A stretch of 64,000 nt of DNA from Adineta ricciae (lineage: Eukaryota > Rotifera > Eurotatoria > Adinetida > Adinetidae): contig CAJNOJ010000072.1 of the NCBI GenBank assembly GCA_905250025.1, forward strand, positions 321,456-385,455. Direction: 5' to 3'. The first letter of the stretch is position 1; every line of letters starts with the position of its first letter. Made by a program: the position numbers and the translations under genes. Shown here piece after piece: positions 1 through 13,438 of this stretch. The notes beneath the pieces were generated by a model, which saw only the letters and a program-made list of their open reading frames with translations, was not told the DNA's origin and ran no database searches.

Positions 1-3000
1 TTCGTTCTCTTCAATATAAAACTACCGAAGAAATAGTATATTAAAACGACAGATGAACAAATAGAATGCCGTAAAAACAAATCTCTTCTGCACTGTTCTT
101 TTTCTTCTCTTCTCGTCTTAGGAAACACAAAAGCTTGAAATTTAATCGAACATAATTAGAATGAACAAATCTTCTTTACATCAGTGTCGTTTTCAAGTTT
201 TCCATTGCTTGAAGAGATGCACATAAATACATATAGGAGATTTACTTAATGAATACCTACCATTGCCATCAACACTTCCATTATTGGTATAATAAGAGGG
301 TGAAGAAGCTGTTCCCGTTGCTCCACGCTCGTTGTTCAACTTTTCAGGTCGAATTTTGTTAAGAATTTCTTCGAATCGCAAATCACATATACTTGGACGT
401 GATGTTTTAGCAAATTCACGCCAACCTGCATAGGAAAAAACATGAGAATGTTTTCATATGACGATGATAAATAATTAAAACAGAAGAGAAAAATTCTACT
501 TACTTGATGGCACACAATAAGGCGGATTCGCGATGGTCGGTGGACCGAATCCACGTATATTTCCCGCCGACACTCGAACATAACATTTACGTCCAATCGG
601 TAAATCTCGAATGACATATTCACGAAGAAAACAGTTTTTAACAGTATCGCTATAAATTTGAACACTCGATGACGGATTGTTCTCAAAGCTTTCATCAATA
701 CACCATTCAACTATAAGACATTATTAGTAGATACAAAAATGCGAAGATCAAAGAAGAAAGCTCACTTTTATATTTAATAACCATCGCTCCGTTGGATCGA
801 TGTGGTTCATCGTAAGTCACAGTAATACTATTTGAACCGGTAACCATTAGACGAACATTAGTCGGAGCATCCGGAATGCCTTGAAATACATAAAACAAAA
901 TATATTCTTCTCTATTCGGGATTATTCATTCGTCAACAAGACTGATGAATCGACGGAAATTAATTTCGAAGTAATTAATCATGTTGACTGATTCTGCTTT
1001 TTTTCCCCTTCTCATTATTGATATCGATAACTTACGTTTTTGATATTTTTCCTGATGATAATAAAATTCTTTTGATAAACACGGCGAATTCAATGGCGAT
1101 AAGGTTGAGGACAAATCATCGGACGAGAAAGTCTCCGATGTAAATAAACTCTTTCGGCGAGATTTAGTTATGAATCGTAGTGCGGTTTTTACAATTAGTG
1201 CACGTGAACGAAACTTTTTATTTCCATCCATAGATTCGTATCTAGATTATTGATGTACCAAGTGAAGAGAAATGAAATCGAACGTTTTCCGACGTGTTGT
1301 CTTCTCGCTTTGCCGAGAGGAATATCACGAGAAAACGATATACTATCGATGTGCTCAGTACTTCAATAGAATTTTTCTTTCTTGAAGAAAAAGAAAAAAA
1401 AACTGAGAAAGGAAAACATGGAGAGAAGAGAGAAAAAGAAAATTATCATGTTCAACTTAATGAAAATTAGTCATGCTGTTCTTGATACTGATTTGAGTGA
1501 TGGGAAAAGGAGAAAGGGAAAGAGAGCAAAAAGAAAAAAACGGAAATGACTTCCCGTAACGATTATCCTTTGCTATATTCATGTGTCTCGAAAAAGGGTG
1601 TAGTTTTTAGCTTGGTTTGTCACGGATCCTATTATGTTGATGAGTTGTTGCTGACTAGAAGGTGAAAAAAAAGGAAGAAAGAATGAAAGACAGCGAGCTT
1701 CTACAAGAAATCTAATTAAACGAGAATCTGATATATATATATTTATATATGTGATAGGAGGAATAGAGAACGAGAGAGAAATCTACAGAGAGCAACAAAG
1801 AAGAGAAAAAAGGAGAAAAATCCCTTATCATTGCAAACTTCTTTGACATCTATTCTTTTATTTTCTCGTGTGTTTCATCATTAAACAGGGATGTATTACG
1901 TTTTTTTTATATTGATTGTTGTAAAAAGAGCGAGGCGGAAATGAAAAAAAACATCAAATTGTCGAACAGATGTGTTGTTAGTATTTTCCGACTGAAGTGT
2001 TATCTCATTTGTTTCTATTGATTTGTTAATTCTTACCTGCTTGCTCATAATTATCCTTCATTTGGGTCAAAGTTAGCATTCGTTGTTGATAGAAATGTTG
2101 CTGAAGAATTTGTAATTGTTCTTGTTGTCCTTTACTTGTTCGACGATGACGTTGCTGAGTATCATTCGATGGAGACGAACGACGTGACTAGATTGATTAA
2201 CACAAAAGATCAATACCAGTTCGATACAAGACATACTTGTACATCATCTGTTGTCAATTTGTTTGATGAGGACTTTTTCGTACTTTCATCGGGATTCTGT
2301 TGAGAAAGTATGGCTAATTGATGACATACACTTTCATAGCGACATTCTTCGGGTTGTACTAGAAAACATTTATCAACGGATTTTGCACATAGTTCATCGG
2401 TAAATCATTATCATTTGTACTTTTTAGGCTTTCTTCAGCGCCGTACTGAACCAGAAGTTGAATCATTGGAATATTGTTTAACATGATGGCGATGTCCAAT
2501 GGACACCAGTTGTATTCATTGTAACTAAAGAAAAGATACAGTATTCAAATGACTTCCGGTTGATTAATTTTCGATGACATATATCAAGCTGTAGTCGAGG
2601 AAAAAAAATGTCACTTTACTTCGGAGATAAGAAGTCATTTGATATGAAAATCTCGATATCCGTTCTTGAATATCTAAATCTGATTAACGGGTTTTTCTCA
2701 CTTACGAATTAACGAGATTTTCATGAACTTGAAGAAGTTGTTTCGTTACGAATAAATCCGAATCTTCGACGAGTTGAAAAATATCTATTAACAAATGAAG
2801 ATAAACATTCATTCTCATTGAAACTCTTCTTTACTTTCGCTTGATAATTTATTGTTCGAAGTATTAAACAAAGCGGCTGTAGATGATTTCAATGTATTAG
2901 TATTTTTTGTATCAACTGCTTTATTTAACGAAATGCTTCCAGTTGTATTCCGCCGTCGTGATAAATAAGATGTCAACTCGGATGATTGACCTTTTGGCAA

Positions 3001-6000
3001 GATTAGATTTGGCGGAGAGAGAAATGAAGTTTCTCCGGGCTCGGTACATTGTTTCGAAGCGTTTGATGATGACCAGGAACTTTTCGGCGTGGTTGGAGCG
3101 GTAATTCGTCTACCGCCACTGGCATAACTACTAAGATACAGAGTTAGTTTAGTGAAGTACTCGACCATGTAGGTGTTGGCAAAAGAAAACAAAATCTTGT
3201 CAGTTGATATGCAATGCTTTTAGTTGAATTTGAGAAATAAAAATGCAAAAGGAAATCATTAGAGTAATAGCGTAATAGTTCAAAAGGTATTATTAACAAG
3301 GCGTCGACATTTACAACTATTTGGTTTATGTAAATGGTGCTCGTGAATCTGGGGTATGGTAACTGCTACTATTAACTTGAAATTCAAAGTTCGCAACGAG
3401 TTTCAAGTTTGAAAATCACTCAAAAACTATTTACATGAACTTACTTAAGTGAATCATTCAATGCCGAAGTGTTTTCATCAGACTGAAAAAAAAGTTTATG
3501 ATGAGTGAAAGAGAGAGAAAGGAAGAGCCGGGTATTACGGTAATTGCCATTGAGTATGGACGAGTTTTGGGACTGAACTGTCGGAAGAGTAACTTTTGAA
3601 TAAGATTCGGACTCGTTGACGTCTTTGAATCATCTAAATGTTGAAAGCACGATGAATGAATTCCATTGAGATCTATTGAAAACAAACCTGTTGACAATGT
3701 ATTCGAATCTCCAGCTGGTGTTTCTAATTTCACCAGAGAAAATCGTCTTGTACCACCAGGCCGTGGTCGATTCATTGGTGATAATTTTCTTGGTTCTAAT
3801 CTCTTTTCCACTTGTAAAATGTCATCCGATGCTACATCACATGTAGATGACTTGCGAAAGGGACGTCTTAAAAATAAACAAGCAATCGAAGTTCTTTTCT
3901 ATATAAATATATAATTAAGATCTTATTGCATTTTGTCATCAACTCGTTTTCTTAATATTTATCGAAGGTGAAATAATGTTGTAGGAGAGGGAGAGAGAAC
4001 AAGTCACATGAACAACATTTATTGTAGGTGAAAAGAGGAAAAAATAACTCGTAAGGAACCGTGATGAGGAGAAAAGAAAGAAGTGTTGCATGTTATTTAA
4101 AGTAAGAGAAGTTGCGTCGGACGATTGAAGTAGATAAAAAAAAGATTAACTTATTGTTGGATATCATGTCATTTATTTCTATTAATAAAAAAAAGGACAT
4201 TCTATCCTTGTCTAAGATCAATTTCTCTCATCGATCATAACAAAGTTGATTAATAAAATTAGTTAGATGTTGAAAAAGCAAATTTGTCGAAGATGATAGA
4301 AGAAGGAGATCAAACTCTTTCTGAAGGTTGTTTCGACATCGAAAAAACTTGCAAAACCATAGTCTAGTCAATGTCTTCATGAAAATAACATGATAACAAT
4401 TGTACTCTTAGAGAATAATCTACTATTGAAAGAAAAACTTCTCTTCGCGTTTTGTTTTCATTATTCTCATTGAAAGAAGGCATTCTTTCTTAGTTATAAA
4501 TGTATTATCCGCTTATCTAACGAAGAAAAGGCTGCTTCGATATGTAAAGAATAGTGAAAATATTTGTGTTCAAGTCTGCAGATGAGAATTCTTCGTATGT
4601 CCTATTTTCGACTCTTGACATTCCAATTGAATCATTCGTATGTGAAATAGATCTCTGATGAAAATGCATCCGTTTGATGTTCCTTCGATGCAATGATTGG
4701 AAAGAACTTCTCGGAGCTTGTTCCATGTTTATGATCAATTGACTCGATCAATGATGATGAAAGTTAGGGGGTAAGTAATTCAATCAAAGCTAAACAACAA
4801 GGGGAGAGAGAGACCAACCTTAAAATAATATGCTGTTTACTTGATGCCAATATTTGTCGACATTGATTACTAATACGAGTAATACTTGTCCGTCCTTTGG
4901 ACTTTAGTTCATTCTCGTATATTGATGATGACATATTCATATGAGTTTAATGCGAAAGGAAGGTAATAGGAAAGGAGATTTGCGTTCTAGGTTTTTTTTT
5001 GTCAAGTGACTATTTCCGTTCTTGTTGTTGTCGTCATTTTCATCATTAGATTTGGGTAAAAAAATTCGTCCGTCATTGGGAGGAAGCGAAAGCGATAAAC
5101 GATGAAAAATTCACAAGATATGGATATTCAATAGGATTGATGAGACGCTCATCGAGAATAAATTGCAAGTGCCAATAAAAGATACACGGATGTGAATGAT
5201 GAACGAGTACAAGAGTAATGGAAGCGTTTTAGCGTGAACAAATTTTGTTTTGCCGTCTAATCGTGCCTCATTGACAGGAATAAACGGCCTTGTAGAAATG
5301 AAAAAGAGATCGAGTGCATTCCTCCGAGTAAAAGAGACACGATCCAACTGAAGGGAAGAGTAGAGTATAGCGAGTAGACGAAGAAAACAAATCTCCAGAC
5401 ATTCTCTTCTTCTTCATCTTTATCGGTTAAGAAGAAGTTCGACATCATTAAAACTCAGCTTGTTTTAATCTACCTGTGAACATGATTATCCTAATTATGA
5501 AAATATTCAGATTTTCATTCCCATGATAATAAGAACAACTATGTGAAAGACGTCAGATAAAGATGCACAAAAGAAAAAGTACTGTCTATGGTGTTCGTCT
5601 AATAAGTTTGTAGTGTCAGTCAGTCTTTCGCTTAGCGAAAATGAATTAATCAATCGAATATTTAATCAGATTTGAAAACTAAAATAAACAACCAATGGCG
5701 AAGACGAAAATTTCAACTTGAAATTCATCAATTGTGATCATCGTTAATGCAACTTTGTCTTTATGTTAATCAAAAACAGACTTTTCTCGATGTTATTTTG
5801 ATGGAAAAACAGATTGAAGAACAGTAACATACATGTACACGTACACAAACATAAGCGACTTAGTCTGTTCGATTCCTATGGTTATTATTCATGCAAAGAA
5901 AAAAAAACTATAACGACGTCAATATTAATCTCTAATCGATTCTGATGGACTCACCAGATTTGCTTCCTATCTTCCTAATGTGATATACATATGTGTTTGT

Positions 6001-8290
6001 GTATCGTCGTCGAAAAATATCTCTACATATACATACATAAGTATGAAGAGAAATCTGATAAATCATTATCAATGTAATCGTAGTAGCGATGACATGTCGT
6101 TATTCCGTGGAATATCTTGTCTTCCATTTTTACCTTGTACAAGCAAAAGACTGTTATTACTGGCTGTATCTTGTTATTATTATTGATGGTTGGAGAAGAA
6201 AGATAAATTCAATTATGATAGTTCCGTTTCATCGATTCTTTCATTCGAAATAATATATATATATGGAGAGAGAGAGACAGAGAGAAAGTGAAACACACGA
6301 ATAAAAGCTTTCTAGAGAAATCTATTTTGCTGTTTTCTTTTCCTTCTTCTTCTTCTTCGATCTTTCTTGCCAGTGAAACTTGTACAATATCTATTAATGT
6401 CAACGCTGTCCAACGTCAAACAATCAGTCAGTAAACTAGTAGTGGCGAATGTCAACAAACGAAACGACAGAAATAACAAAGCACCATACAGACAATCTAA
6501 CTATTCAGTAAGCCCTCCCATGCCGTTAGTCTAATGTTTATATATCAGACAAAACACAAACATACGTACGAATACATCCTCGAGCTCAATCATTTTCTTC
6601 TTTCCGTCATTAAGACTATAGGTCATGTTTTAAATATAACAGGAAAACGTGGAAAACCTCTTTTTTTCCTAATCTAGACAAAACAAAGTATTGCGGAGAT
6701 TGTTCTACGTACTAGAAGCACTATAATAATGGAACTTGTATATCCCATCGGGAACGTTCTTTTGTTTTCTTTGTTTGTATTGATTCGTTTAACAAAAAAA
6801 TTTCCTTGTCTTTCAATAAAACGATATTAATAAACAAGAGAAGAAAATGAATTTAACGAGTGATTTTGTTAGTGAACATCGATGTGTACAATGACATGAC
6901 AATCATCACTTGATTAAGATGAAGTACACGTCAACTTTGAGCGATAATTCAAGGTTTTTTCATCTTCTTCGTTTTCCTATCATCACATCAAGGCAATAGA
7001 TATTCTCAATCATGACAATTACGTCATCATATAGACGATCTCTCAGACAAAACAGCAACGTATGCCATTTAATAAACATAGAGATCGAAATTTCATCCAA
7101 ACATGTGCATAAACATATCGCAAACGCAAAAGTCAAATGGCTAGACTAATCATCAAGGTTCCTTACCTAAGATCAATGAATATCACTTGGCAGAAGATAC
7201 AGCCTTGATAGAAAATTCTCTCTATTCATCCAGGAATACGACTTGTAACTAAATCTTATATAAAATCAAGAGGAAGACCTTATCACGATTGCTTAACCGG
7301 AGAGAAAACCTCTCTTTCTCTATCTCACATGAATGATATGAGTGAATAATACACAATAGTCAGTGGTAATAACTTGACATATTGTTTTTTTCCAGAATGA
7401 TCGATTAAATACGAAAAGAATTCTACTTAGGACATACTTACATTCGTTAAGAGTAAAAAATATTGCAAATAACTCGACTGTTTTGCTCTAAGCCAATAGA
7501 TTTGCCTTCGATTAGAAAGTCTTTATGAAGCTTTTCGATTTTTCCTTATGCTTTTCTTTTGTTCTCTGCACAATGATCTCCTCTAGAGAAAAAGAGTGTT
7601 AGAGTAAAAATCTGATTGTCTATTTCTTTAACTAATTAATTTATTTGGTTTAATCTGGAAGGCGACTTTATCATTGCATAAATCATTTACCTGTTTTCCG
7701 CTTCTCAGATCACTGAACAGGAAGGTACAAAGTATTAAAAAAAAAACCTTATTTCCGATTCAAACGGACGTCCGGAGAGTAAAATAGTTCTCTGCAACTA
7801 AATATAGAATAGGAATACCTCATAGTTACAATAGGCGCTATAGAGTAGAAAAAGAAAGTCTAATTCCCTACTCAGTCTGTTTCCTCACGCATACGATCTC
7901 GTCATATTTTTGTTTGTCAATGTGGAGGCTGAGAAGCACAAAACGCAGTGAATTGTCAAGCTCATTTCAATTAACTGACCTTTTATGATTGCCGGCAGGT
8001 GTTGTTGTTGTTGAGCGAGAGTTTCTATGCCGAACGCTATCACGCACATGTCGAAAACCGTCATTAGTGACATGTTCATGTTGTTCAATGCCGCCGAATG
8101 ATGCTCTTTTTTTCAGTTTGATTAGTTTGGGATTATTCGAAGAACGAAATGACATGAGAGATGAACGACGTTGTAGTAACGATCTTCGCGATAATTCGTT
8201 TGTATGCGATGTTGATGAGGAATTAAAACGTGATTTTAAATGTTCTTGCCACCATCGATATAATTTGATCCAATTGTCTGTTGCCGACAT
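1..8290 (-). CDS. ANKFN1: ANKFN1 / wide awake-like protein (ankyrin repeats + fibronectin type III), 3' end outside window
   Basis: The family comprises cytoplasmic scaffold proteins; the fly homologue wide awake/banderuola acts in clock output and cell polarity. A consistent exon chain can be read: 3688-3866, 3539-3633, 3445-3482, 2835-3130, 2706-2784, 2421-2524, 2237-2358, 2037-2187, 766-879, 504-710 and 261-425, all with GT-AG ends and matching phases. Exons at 2421-2784 encode an ankyrin unit (the segment YNEYNWCPLDIAIMLNNIP is characteristic). Exons at 504-879 encode the FN3 domain (PDAPTNVRLMV, then KYKIEW, then RVSAGN). The exon at 261-425 carries the conserved PSSWREFA stretch that follows it. 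The C-terminal half lies left of base 1. Candidate first exons are listed separately. A long, gene-free intron fills 4941-7979. Family assignment is firm from domain order and motifs; exon edges are by eye. Confidence 0.85.
1036..1231 (-). CDS. ANKFN1: Candidate alternative first exon giving an ankyrin-less ANKFN1 isoform
   Basis: The ATG at 1229-1231 starts MDGNKKFRSRALIVKTALR and runs to AAAAAC|GTAAGT with one leftover base. The ankyrin-side exon 2037-2187 also ends with one leftover base, so both can be joined to the FN3 exon at 879. A splice from 2037 into this exon is out of phase in the frame used here. It therefore behaves as an alternative start, giving a protein that begins just before the FN3 domain. 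Confidence 0.55.
4819..4940 (-). CDS. ANKFN1: Candidate internal alternative first exon of the ANKFN1-like gene
   Basis: An ATG at 4938-4940 opens a frame beginning MNMSSSIYENELKSKGRTS. It ends at TTAAG|GTTGGT with two leftover bases, again compatible with the exon at 3866. It is read here as an alternative 5' exon. A second Met-initiated open stretch, 4517-4723, lies between this exon and the next and could be another alternative exon, but no good donor is seen for it. Confidence 0.45.
7980..8290 (-). CDS. ANKFN1: Candidate distal first coding exon of the ANKFN1-like gene
   Basis: The exon is open from an ATG at 8288-8290 and begins MSATDNWIKLYRWWQEHLKS. A Ser/Arg-rich basic stretch follows. 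It ends at AAAAG|GTCAGT with two bases of the last codon left over, which fits the phase of the exon starting at 3866. No stop interrupts the 311 bases. No separate gene partner is visible nearby. Expression is inferred from phase and composition only. Confidence 0.5.
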
Positions 8291-10536
8291 CGTTCGAACA
8301 AGACCAAATTCGACTAAATCGAAAGAGAAAGTAAATAACTAGAAAGAAACAAAGCAAGATAAATGATTGTTCTTTTTATCATAAGTGAAGGGAGATTCGT
8401 CGTAATGGTAGGCTATTTTAGATTAGTTCTTTCCGATTTCTTTTGTCATCAAGAAATGAGAACGAGAGGCAAAAGAAGAAGGAAACGATGATGAAGAGGC
8501 TATCTAGTCTGGCTAATCGACAGTGACGACAAGCGAGAAACAGTTCAATACACAGCCGTATTCTCATCTTCTTTATACATATAACCACACATCATTTTAG
8601 TAGACATAATTGCCACTCATTGTGTCGACACACGCCCAAAGCAATAGAAGAGAAATGCACATCGAAGAAATCAAAAGTGACGCATTCTTCTTAACGATAC
8701 ACTACGAAATCCATCGAAGAAAGCAAGAGCTAACTATGATTAGAGTTTATATCTAAACGAGAAGATGACCTTCATTTGTTAGTCGCGCAATATTGAGCCA
8801 TTGTATCTGTATGAGCATAAACTCCGATAAGAGCATGAAAAGGAGAAAGAAAAACGTGAGTAAATGTCGCTCCCGGCTGAGAAAGAAAAGCAATAAGGAT
8901 GAGCTTGATGCTTGTCATTAAGAAGAGGCGGATCAATCCATACTAGAAATAGCAACGATGAAGAATAATTGCATCACAATACTTCCAAGCAGTCAGCCAG
9001 AAAATGAACGGAACAAAACCGCCGGACGTTTCCGCTCATCTTTTTTTTCCTACATAGAAAAAAAAAGGAAGACAGAGATAAATTGGTCTTTGTGTCACAT
9101 ATCAATGCCTTAATACGTCTATTCCGACAAGATGAGAACAAGAAATTGATAGAAGGTTCAGGGAAAAGAAAAGAAGGCGTCGACCTTTGGTCTGCCTACT
9201 GATATCGAATTGTTCTCTTGTATATCGAGTACGAGAGCAGATGGAATACAAAGTTAATTGTGCTAATAAAGAAAGTCGAGATCAAGGAGAGCATTATAAA
9301 TACAGAAAACCGAATAGATATGTACACGTTTGAAGATAAGTATGAATAGCATCGTTGTCTATGCATTAGAAGAGAAATTAGAGTAGATAAATCTTCTTCA
9401 CTAAGGCTTATACTATTATTGTTATTGTTTGTTTCGCATCGAAGATAAAAAAAGATGCTTTTTCTCTTAATTATCCGTAATTAGTAAGACGAAAATAGGA
9501 ATTTCTTTAATCAACCGCGATACTGTCTCTGTGTGTGTACGTGTTCTTTTAAAGAAAGAATCGAGAACTTTCTTACTCAATCGCCAAGAGAAAGCAAGAC
9601 AAGTTTCTTATTCCCGAATAAATTATTAATTACAACTTAGTAGAACTAACTCGAAACGACTCTTTTAATTATTGTTCATCATTGATCGATAAAAAGGAAA
9701 AGAAAAGAAATCGATGGGGATAGAACTGACCTTCATTCAAATACGATTAATAAACAGATCCCAAATGGTATTATTATGTTTCAACGTAAGTCTATATATA
9801 CATATACATCGACTTGTTGTTAAGACAAACCTTCGACCGATTGATGAGTTAATAGCAAGTCAAACACCAGCCAAGACATCATTTCACTCTTTCATCGACC
9901 TGTAAATCGATAGTGATTTAGTTCTGCGATCGATTTCGACAATCGTAGTCTAATCTCTAACATTTTATCGCGTATCTATTGATTTGATAAGATGTCTAAC
10001 ACAAACAAATATTCAACAACAATCTGATCATTCTCGTTCGATATCAACAAGAATGATCTTGAATATCATTAGTGCAATGGAATCAAATCACGTGTGATTA
10101 CAAGAAACTGATTTGCTTTTATTGACACAGTTCTTTCGTGTATCTTTGCTGTTTGTTAACAAGACAATTAGAAATACAAGTTTTCCTCTTTTCAAAATAC
10201 GACATACATACACGAAGAACAGAACACATATATAACCACAGCTGGATGAGAGACAAGCACAGAGAGAAAGAGAAGAAAAACTACACAACAATGATGTAGA
10301 CGAATACAAATGAAAGAGAGAGAGAGAGAAAGTAAGTGGAAACGTCTATCCAACAACCACAAAACTGATCTCGCTGATGAAATACCAGTCGAATATCAGT
10401 CAAGATAGGAACGGGAGGGAGACGTTGAACGTCACACAGCAAGAAGAATGAAACAGCAGAATTTGACAAGAAAGAAAAAAAGAAAAGTCAATATATATGT
10501 GTGCGTGTATATACGGATTTGAACATTTTCTTTTTT
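8291..10536. other. Intergenic, no gene recognised
   Basis: AT-rich sequence with purine-rich runs and short simple repeats. The open stretches are short and have no recognisable protein character or splice context. It presumably holds the upstream regulatory sequence of the ANKFN1-like gene and the 3' flank of the acidic-protein gene. Confidence 0.5.
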
Positions 10537-11194
10537 CTACTCTCGAGAAGCATCATCGCCATCGTCTTCATCATCATCACCGACATCTTTCGACTCATCA
10601 TCGTCACCACCGGCACCGTCGTCGCTACCGCCTATGTAAAAGTATGGAATGATTAATCATCTATATCGATTCATTCAATCATTTTGCTCACCTTCTTCGC
10701 TCTCACCTTCACTGCCTTCACCTTCTAAAAAGGATAAAAATGCAAATCGTTCATTTGATCATACGATCAACTTACCATCAACTTCAGAGTTCTCATCTTC
10801 TTCATCTTCATAATCTCCACTTTCATCTGGATCACCTAGAATAATCAGAATTCATTAAACATTGTTTAGAAAGCATTTTGAGAAATATTCACCACTGGCA
10901 CCAGCATCCGTTGAACTGGGTTTACCGTTTCGTTTTCTAGCATCAACACTATTAGAATCATCGTCATTTGTGTCTCCCCGTGATTCATCATCATCATTGG
11001 CTGAACGATTCTTTGCTGTTGATGTCACAGCTTTTACAGGAGTTGCCTTTTTCTTTGTACTAGTTGCTATTTCAGTATCTCCATTCGATTCATCGTCCTC
11101 ATCATGTGTACGCTAGAAAAGATTCCAATTCATCAACGATTCTCTTTAACTTCAAACTTACTTTTTTGCCTTTGAGTTCAGCTTCTGTTGACAT
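10537..11194 (-). CDS. Prothymosin/parathymosin-like acidic nuclear protein
   Basis: Five short exons can be spliced in frame. Exon 1 (11162-11194) starts MSTEAELKGKK and joins exon 2 from 11112 to give KKRTHDEDDESNGD. The protein then has a Lys/Ser/Thr-rich middle, followed by three small exons that are almost entirely Asp, Glu, Gly and Ser. The end is DDGDDASRE followed by TAG at 10537-10539. A basic KKR patch near the start and a long acidic tail, about 150 residues in all, resemble prothymosin-type histone-binding or chromatin-decondensing proteins. Low sequence complexity prevents a secure family call. The gene sits about 570 bp from the neighbouring coiled-coil gene on the same strand; an inverted CCAAT (attgg) lies near 11411 in the upstream interval. 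Confidence 0.65.
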
Positions 11195-11762
11195 ATTTAG
11201 ACTGGAGTTCCTAATCGATTAATCTAAATGAAGGAAAGATCGTTTAGAGAAGAAAATAACGAAGTGGAACAAAATAAATCAAATGTGATATCGATATTTT
11301 ATAAAGTAAAAAAGGCAAGTTATGTGTAACCGAGTGCGTCTTCGAATCGAAATGAATGAAGAAATACGTCAAACAAAGAAGGATTTTTCTTTTTCGTTCC
11401 GCGCATTCTCATTGGCCAGACGGCATACTAGACAAGCGGTAAGGCGACCTCCGCACGCAAAAGTTCGATGAAAACTTTCTATCTAAGAAAATTCTAAGTA
11501 TTCGGAAAAAAGGTAAATCTTTTTTTCCATGCGAATAATTCTCAAATTTTCATAAAATATCTCGATAGAGGCATAGACTTCGATAAAAATCTATTTGCTA
11601 ATCAACTATATGGAAATGTGACAGTTTAATTTATCAGACACATCTGATATCGATCATTTATTGGAAAATTATGATAAAAAATCGATGTTTAGTTTTTATG
11701 GATTTCCAGTCGTCGACGATGAGGACATCTGTCGACAAGAAATTTTCATCACAGTACTATCG

Positions 11763-12886
11763 TTAGCGAGATTTTTGAACCTGCAGTATCGGATTGATGG
11801 GAATTTTCTTCCCTATTTGAACTATTTCTTCGTCATGTTCAAAACGATGGTTCACTTTCAGATTGGAATACTTTGTCTTCGTGTAGGTGTGTTGCATAGA
11901 TTGTTCATCGATATGTTTAACATCTTCTATCGATTGGTCTGTAGACTTTGTTCTGACATTGGCATTGACAATAACATTTGTTTTGGTGACAATTTCACTA
12001 TCCAGTTTTTGAAAATTGCTGTCAGTGATGAAGTTTTGTAACTGCATATTGACTGTATCAATTTCCATTGTTGCTTGTTGTTGTTCTTCTCGAACAATTT
12101 TGGATTTAATCATATTCGCTTGTTCATTAACGGACATGATTTTCATTTGTGAAACTTGCATAATCTGTTCCCGACAATCGTCTAATTCTCCCTGAAGTTG
12201 AGCTAATTCTTTAGCTTTCATCTCATCAAGTTGGGATATGTAAGTTTGTAATAACTGTCGATAGTGTTCATCTTGTTTGATTTGTTGTTCTTTGGCATAC
12301 TGCAAAAGACGCTGTTGTTCTTGTTGAGTTTCATTAATAATATGCGTAAGAACATATTCTATTTCCGTGGATATTTGCTGAGTACGACGTTTAATACTTT
12401 CATCTTGTTGATTATGAATATGATTGAAGTTATTTATTAATTCATCGATCTTGTCTGATGTTGAGAGATGAATCGATGACTGAGTTTGACTATTTATCAT
12501 AGATTCAATGTGAGTTGAATCGACATTAGTGGAATTCGCTTTTGACCAATCTGTAGTAATCATCTCTTTCTGATGATGCTCGATCTTATTGGATCGGGAT
12601 TTCAATGACTGAGGAAATATCGATGATAACTAGAATACTACTATGCAGATTTCCCAGATTTTTTTCATCCAACACCTACCTGAGTATTCTGATCCCAGAC
12701 TGATGTGTATTGTTCTGTGTTACTTTTAACTTTAAAACCCTTTTCTGCTGAGCTGGGCCATGATACCACTGTTGGATACGGTTGACCAGGTGGAGGCGTC
12801 GAAGTAGATGTGCAAGGTGATATGGACGGTATTTGAATACTTTGATCATATTGTTTCACTTTTGGACGACATGCAGCACTACCCAT
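11763..12886 (-). CDS. Coiled-coil protein with predicted N-terminal acylation, family not recognised
   Basis: There are two exons, 12680-12886 and 11763-12629, joined in phase (NTQ|LSSIF), giving 357 residues. The N terminus is MGSAACRPK: Gly at position 2 followed by Ser/Ala and a Cys at position 6 suggests myristoylation plus palmitoylation, so membrane attachment is likely. Residues about 20-45 are Pro/Ser/Thr-rich. Residues about 110-260 form a long Gln/Glu-rich alpha-helical coiled coil with heptads (for example LLQTYISQLDEMKAKELAQL). The C-terminal part is basic and polar. I do not recognise the family. It might be a cytoskeletal or protective structural protein; no catalytic motif is seen. 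Confidence 0.65.
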
Positions 12887-13219
12887 AATTTCACGTAAAG
12901 ATGTTTTTCTGTTTGAAATGAGTTTTTATATAACACACGAATCGAATGAATGTAGAAGGATCATTTTCTATCAAAATTTGGCAAATAGAAGTAGAGAAAG
13001 GTGTTTCTTTTTCTTGTTTACAAACGATATTAATCCTTACGATTGTTATTATGGGAAACGCGAGTCAATAAATCTATTAGACCGAAAGAGAAAAGCGAGA
13101 GACATACAATAAGCCATGACAACTCATGTTTATATACAAATTGTTATTCAAGGGTTTTTTATTGTTTGGAAAACACCATCTGTTTCTATTCTTGTTAGCA
13201 ATCAATAATCTTTTTCTAT

Positions 13220-13438
13220 TTATTCAAGCAACTTGACAAATGATTCCACGGCAAAACTACCATTCAAATAGTAATCACCAGGTGATCCAATGACGTTGGA
13301 AACATAATCTGCTTTTTTCGGCTCCGACTTTCGTTTATTCCTTGAGCAAGATGATTTAAATTCCTCTTCGTAGTTTAGATGAAGTTTTATCGAGACGTTT
13401 CCTCGATGTTTATTTGATTCTGTCCAATAACAACTCAT
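13220..13438 (-). CDS. Possible small protein of 72 residues
   Basis: The open frame runs from an ATG at 13436-13438 (MSCYWTESNKHRGNVSIKL) to a stop at 13220. It is Lys/Ser-rich, has no signal peptide or membrane segment, and shows no known domain. It could be a real short protein, a last exon, or chance. It lies alone between two minus-strand genes. Confidence 0.2.
   Translation of the reverse strand: MSCYWTESNKHRGNVSIKLHLNYEEEFKSSCSRNKRKSEPKKADYVSNVIGSPGDYYLNGSFAVESFVKLLE

Noticed and set aside
10281-10469. Short hydrophobic minus-strand frame near a (GA)n run
   Set aside because: Low complexity, non-ATG start and no splice context with the acidic-protein gene.
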